From NCBI GenBank assembly GCA_021204885.1, contig JAJPYP010000159.1, positions 1 to 13,346 of the forward strand: a stretch of 13,346 nt of DNA. Reading direction: 5' to 3'. The notes beneath the pieces are model-generated. The model did no database searches. It saw only the letters and a program-made list of their open reading frames with translations, and was not told the origin of the DNA. This document shows, piece after piece, positions 13,199-13,346 of the stretch. Origin of the DNA: Prevotellaceae bacterium (GTDB lineage: Bacteria; Bacteroidota; Bacteroidia; Bacteroidales; Bacteroidaceae). Positions within the stretch are counted from its first letter, which is position 1, and the number at the start of each line of letters is the position of its first letter. The translations under genes and the position numbers were made by a program.

Positions 13199-13346
13199 CT
13201 ATTCCTCCCCCTCCTTTACCTCTACCGCCGCGCCGGCCTTGCGTGCCTCGGCAAACTTGGCTTTCATGGTGGGGTTCTTGTAGGTGAGGCGGCGGATGGT
13301 GAGCTCTTCGGTATCTTGTTGTGCCAAGCGCAGGTTGTTCTCCGAG
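13199..13346 (-). CDS. C-terminal end of an unidentified protein (5' part beyond window)
   Basis: An open frame enters from the right edge and ends at TAG (13201-13199), giving 48 residues that start SENNLRLAQQDTEEL, then TIRRLTYKNPTMKAKF, and end EARKAGAAVEVKEGEE. Codon use is GC-rich and regular (CGC, AAG, GAG, GCC), like the genes on the left, which supports real coding. The tail is charged, lysine- and glutamate-rich, and probably helical or disordered. I do not recognise the family. The opposite-strand frame over the same bases runs out of non-coding DNA and looks like a shadow. A possible terminator lies at 13138-13185. Confidence 0.6.
   Translation of the reverse strand, partial: SENNLRLAQQDTEELTIRRLTYKNPTMKAKFAEARKAGAAVEVKEGEE

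Noticed and set aside
12702..13283. + strand ORF opposite the ATPase start and the right-edge gene
   Set aside because: It spans the ATPase promoter and two minus-strand coding regions with no recognisable protein sequence.

Overview
The window looks like chromosomal DNA of a Bacteroidales bacterium. The evidence is a SusC/SusD pair, HU-related protein of the Bacteroidetes type, and repeated copies of the Bacteroides-type promoter -7 element TAnnTTTG in front of genes. Sampled lines of the main genes are about 60-67% G+C, high for Bacteroides proper, so a high-GC relative (for example Mediterranea-like or Alistipes-like) is possible. The genus cannot be fixed from this sequence.

Layout. 1-3638 (+): the 3' end of a SusC-type TonB-dependent transporter, a SusD-like lipoprotein and two small lipoproteins. 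This gene set and order match the four-component Bacteroides thetaiotaomicron BT2264-BT2261 importer, described as a peptide transporter. 3639-3944: a stack of terminator hairpins and two 59-bp copies of an intergenic repeat. 3945-6849 (-): a small outer-membrane beta-barrel gene followed 19 bp later by priA (replication restart helicase). 7100-7186 (+): tRNA-Ser(CGA). 7278-7763 (-): an HU-related DNA-binding protein. 7963-8110: a tandem array of a 23-bp unit. 8262-9110 (+): an N-formylglutamate amidohydrolase-family protein. 9124-10407 (-): a type IV AbiE toxin-antitoxin pair in which antitoxin AbiEi is intact and toxin AbiEii has lost its nucleotidyltransferase core. 10589-11650 (+): a zinc alcohol dehydrogenase. 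11661-13034 (-): a stand-alone ATPase fused to a PD-(D/E)XK-like domain. 13199-13346 (-): the 3' end of an unidentified gene.

Most of this is ordinary core genome. The parts most worth a second look are: (i) the AbiE remnant, where an internal deletion joins the first 47 residues of the toxin to its last 111 through a T-run next to a UGA stop, at which a single +1 slip would restore the frame; (ii) a long imperfect inverted repeat straddling the abiE promoter, a likely AbiEi operator; (iii) the 23-bp tandem array between two promoters; (iv) the paired 59-bp palindromic repeats behind the SusCD operon; and (v) a palindrome inside the amidohydrolase gene that resembles the terminator hairpin 5 kb away. 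I found no convincing wholly new multi-gene system, CRISPR array, insertion sequence or prophage.
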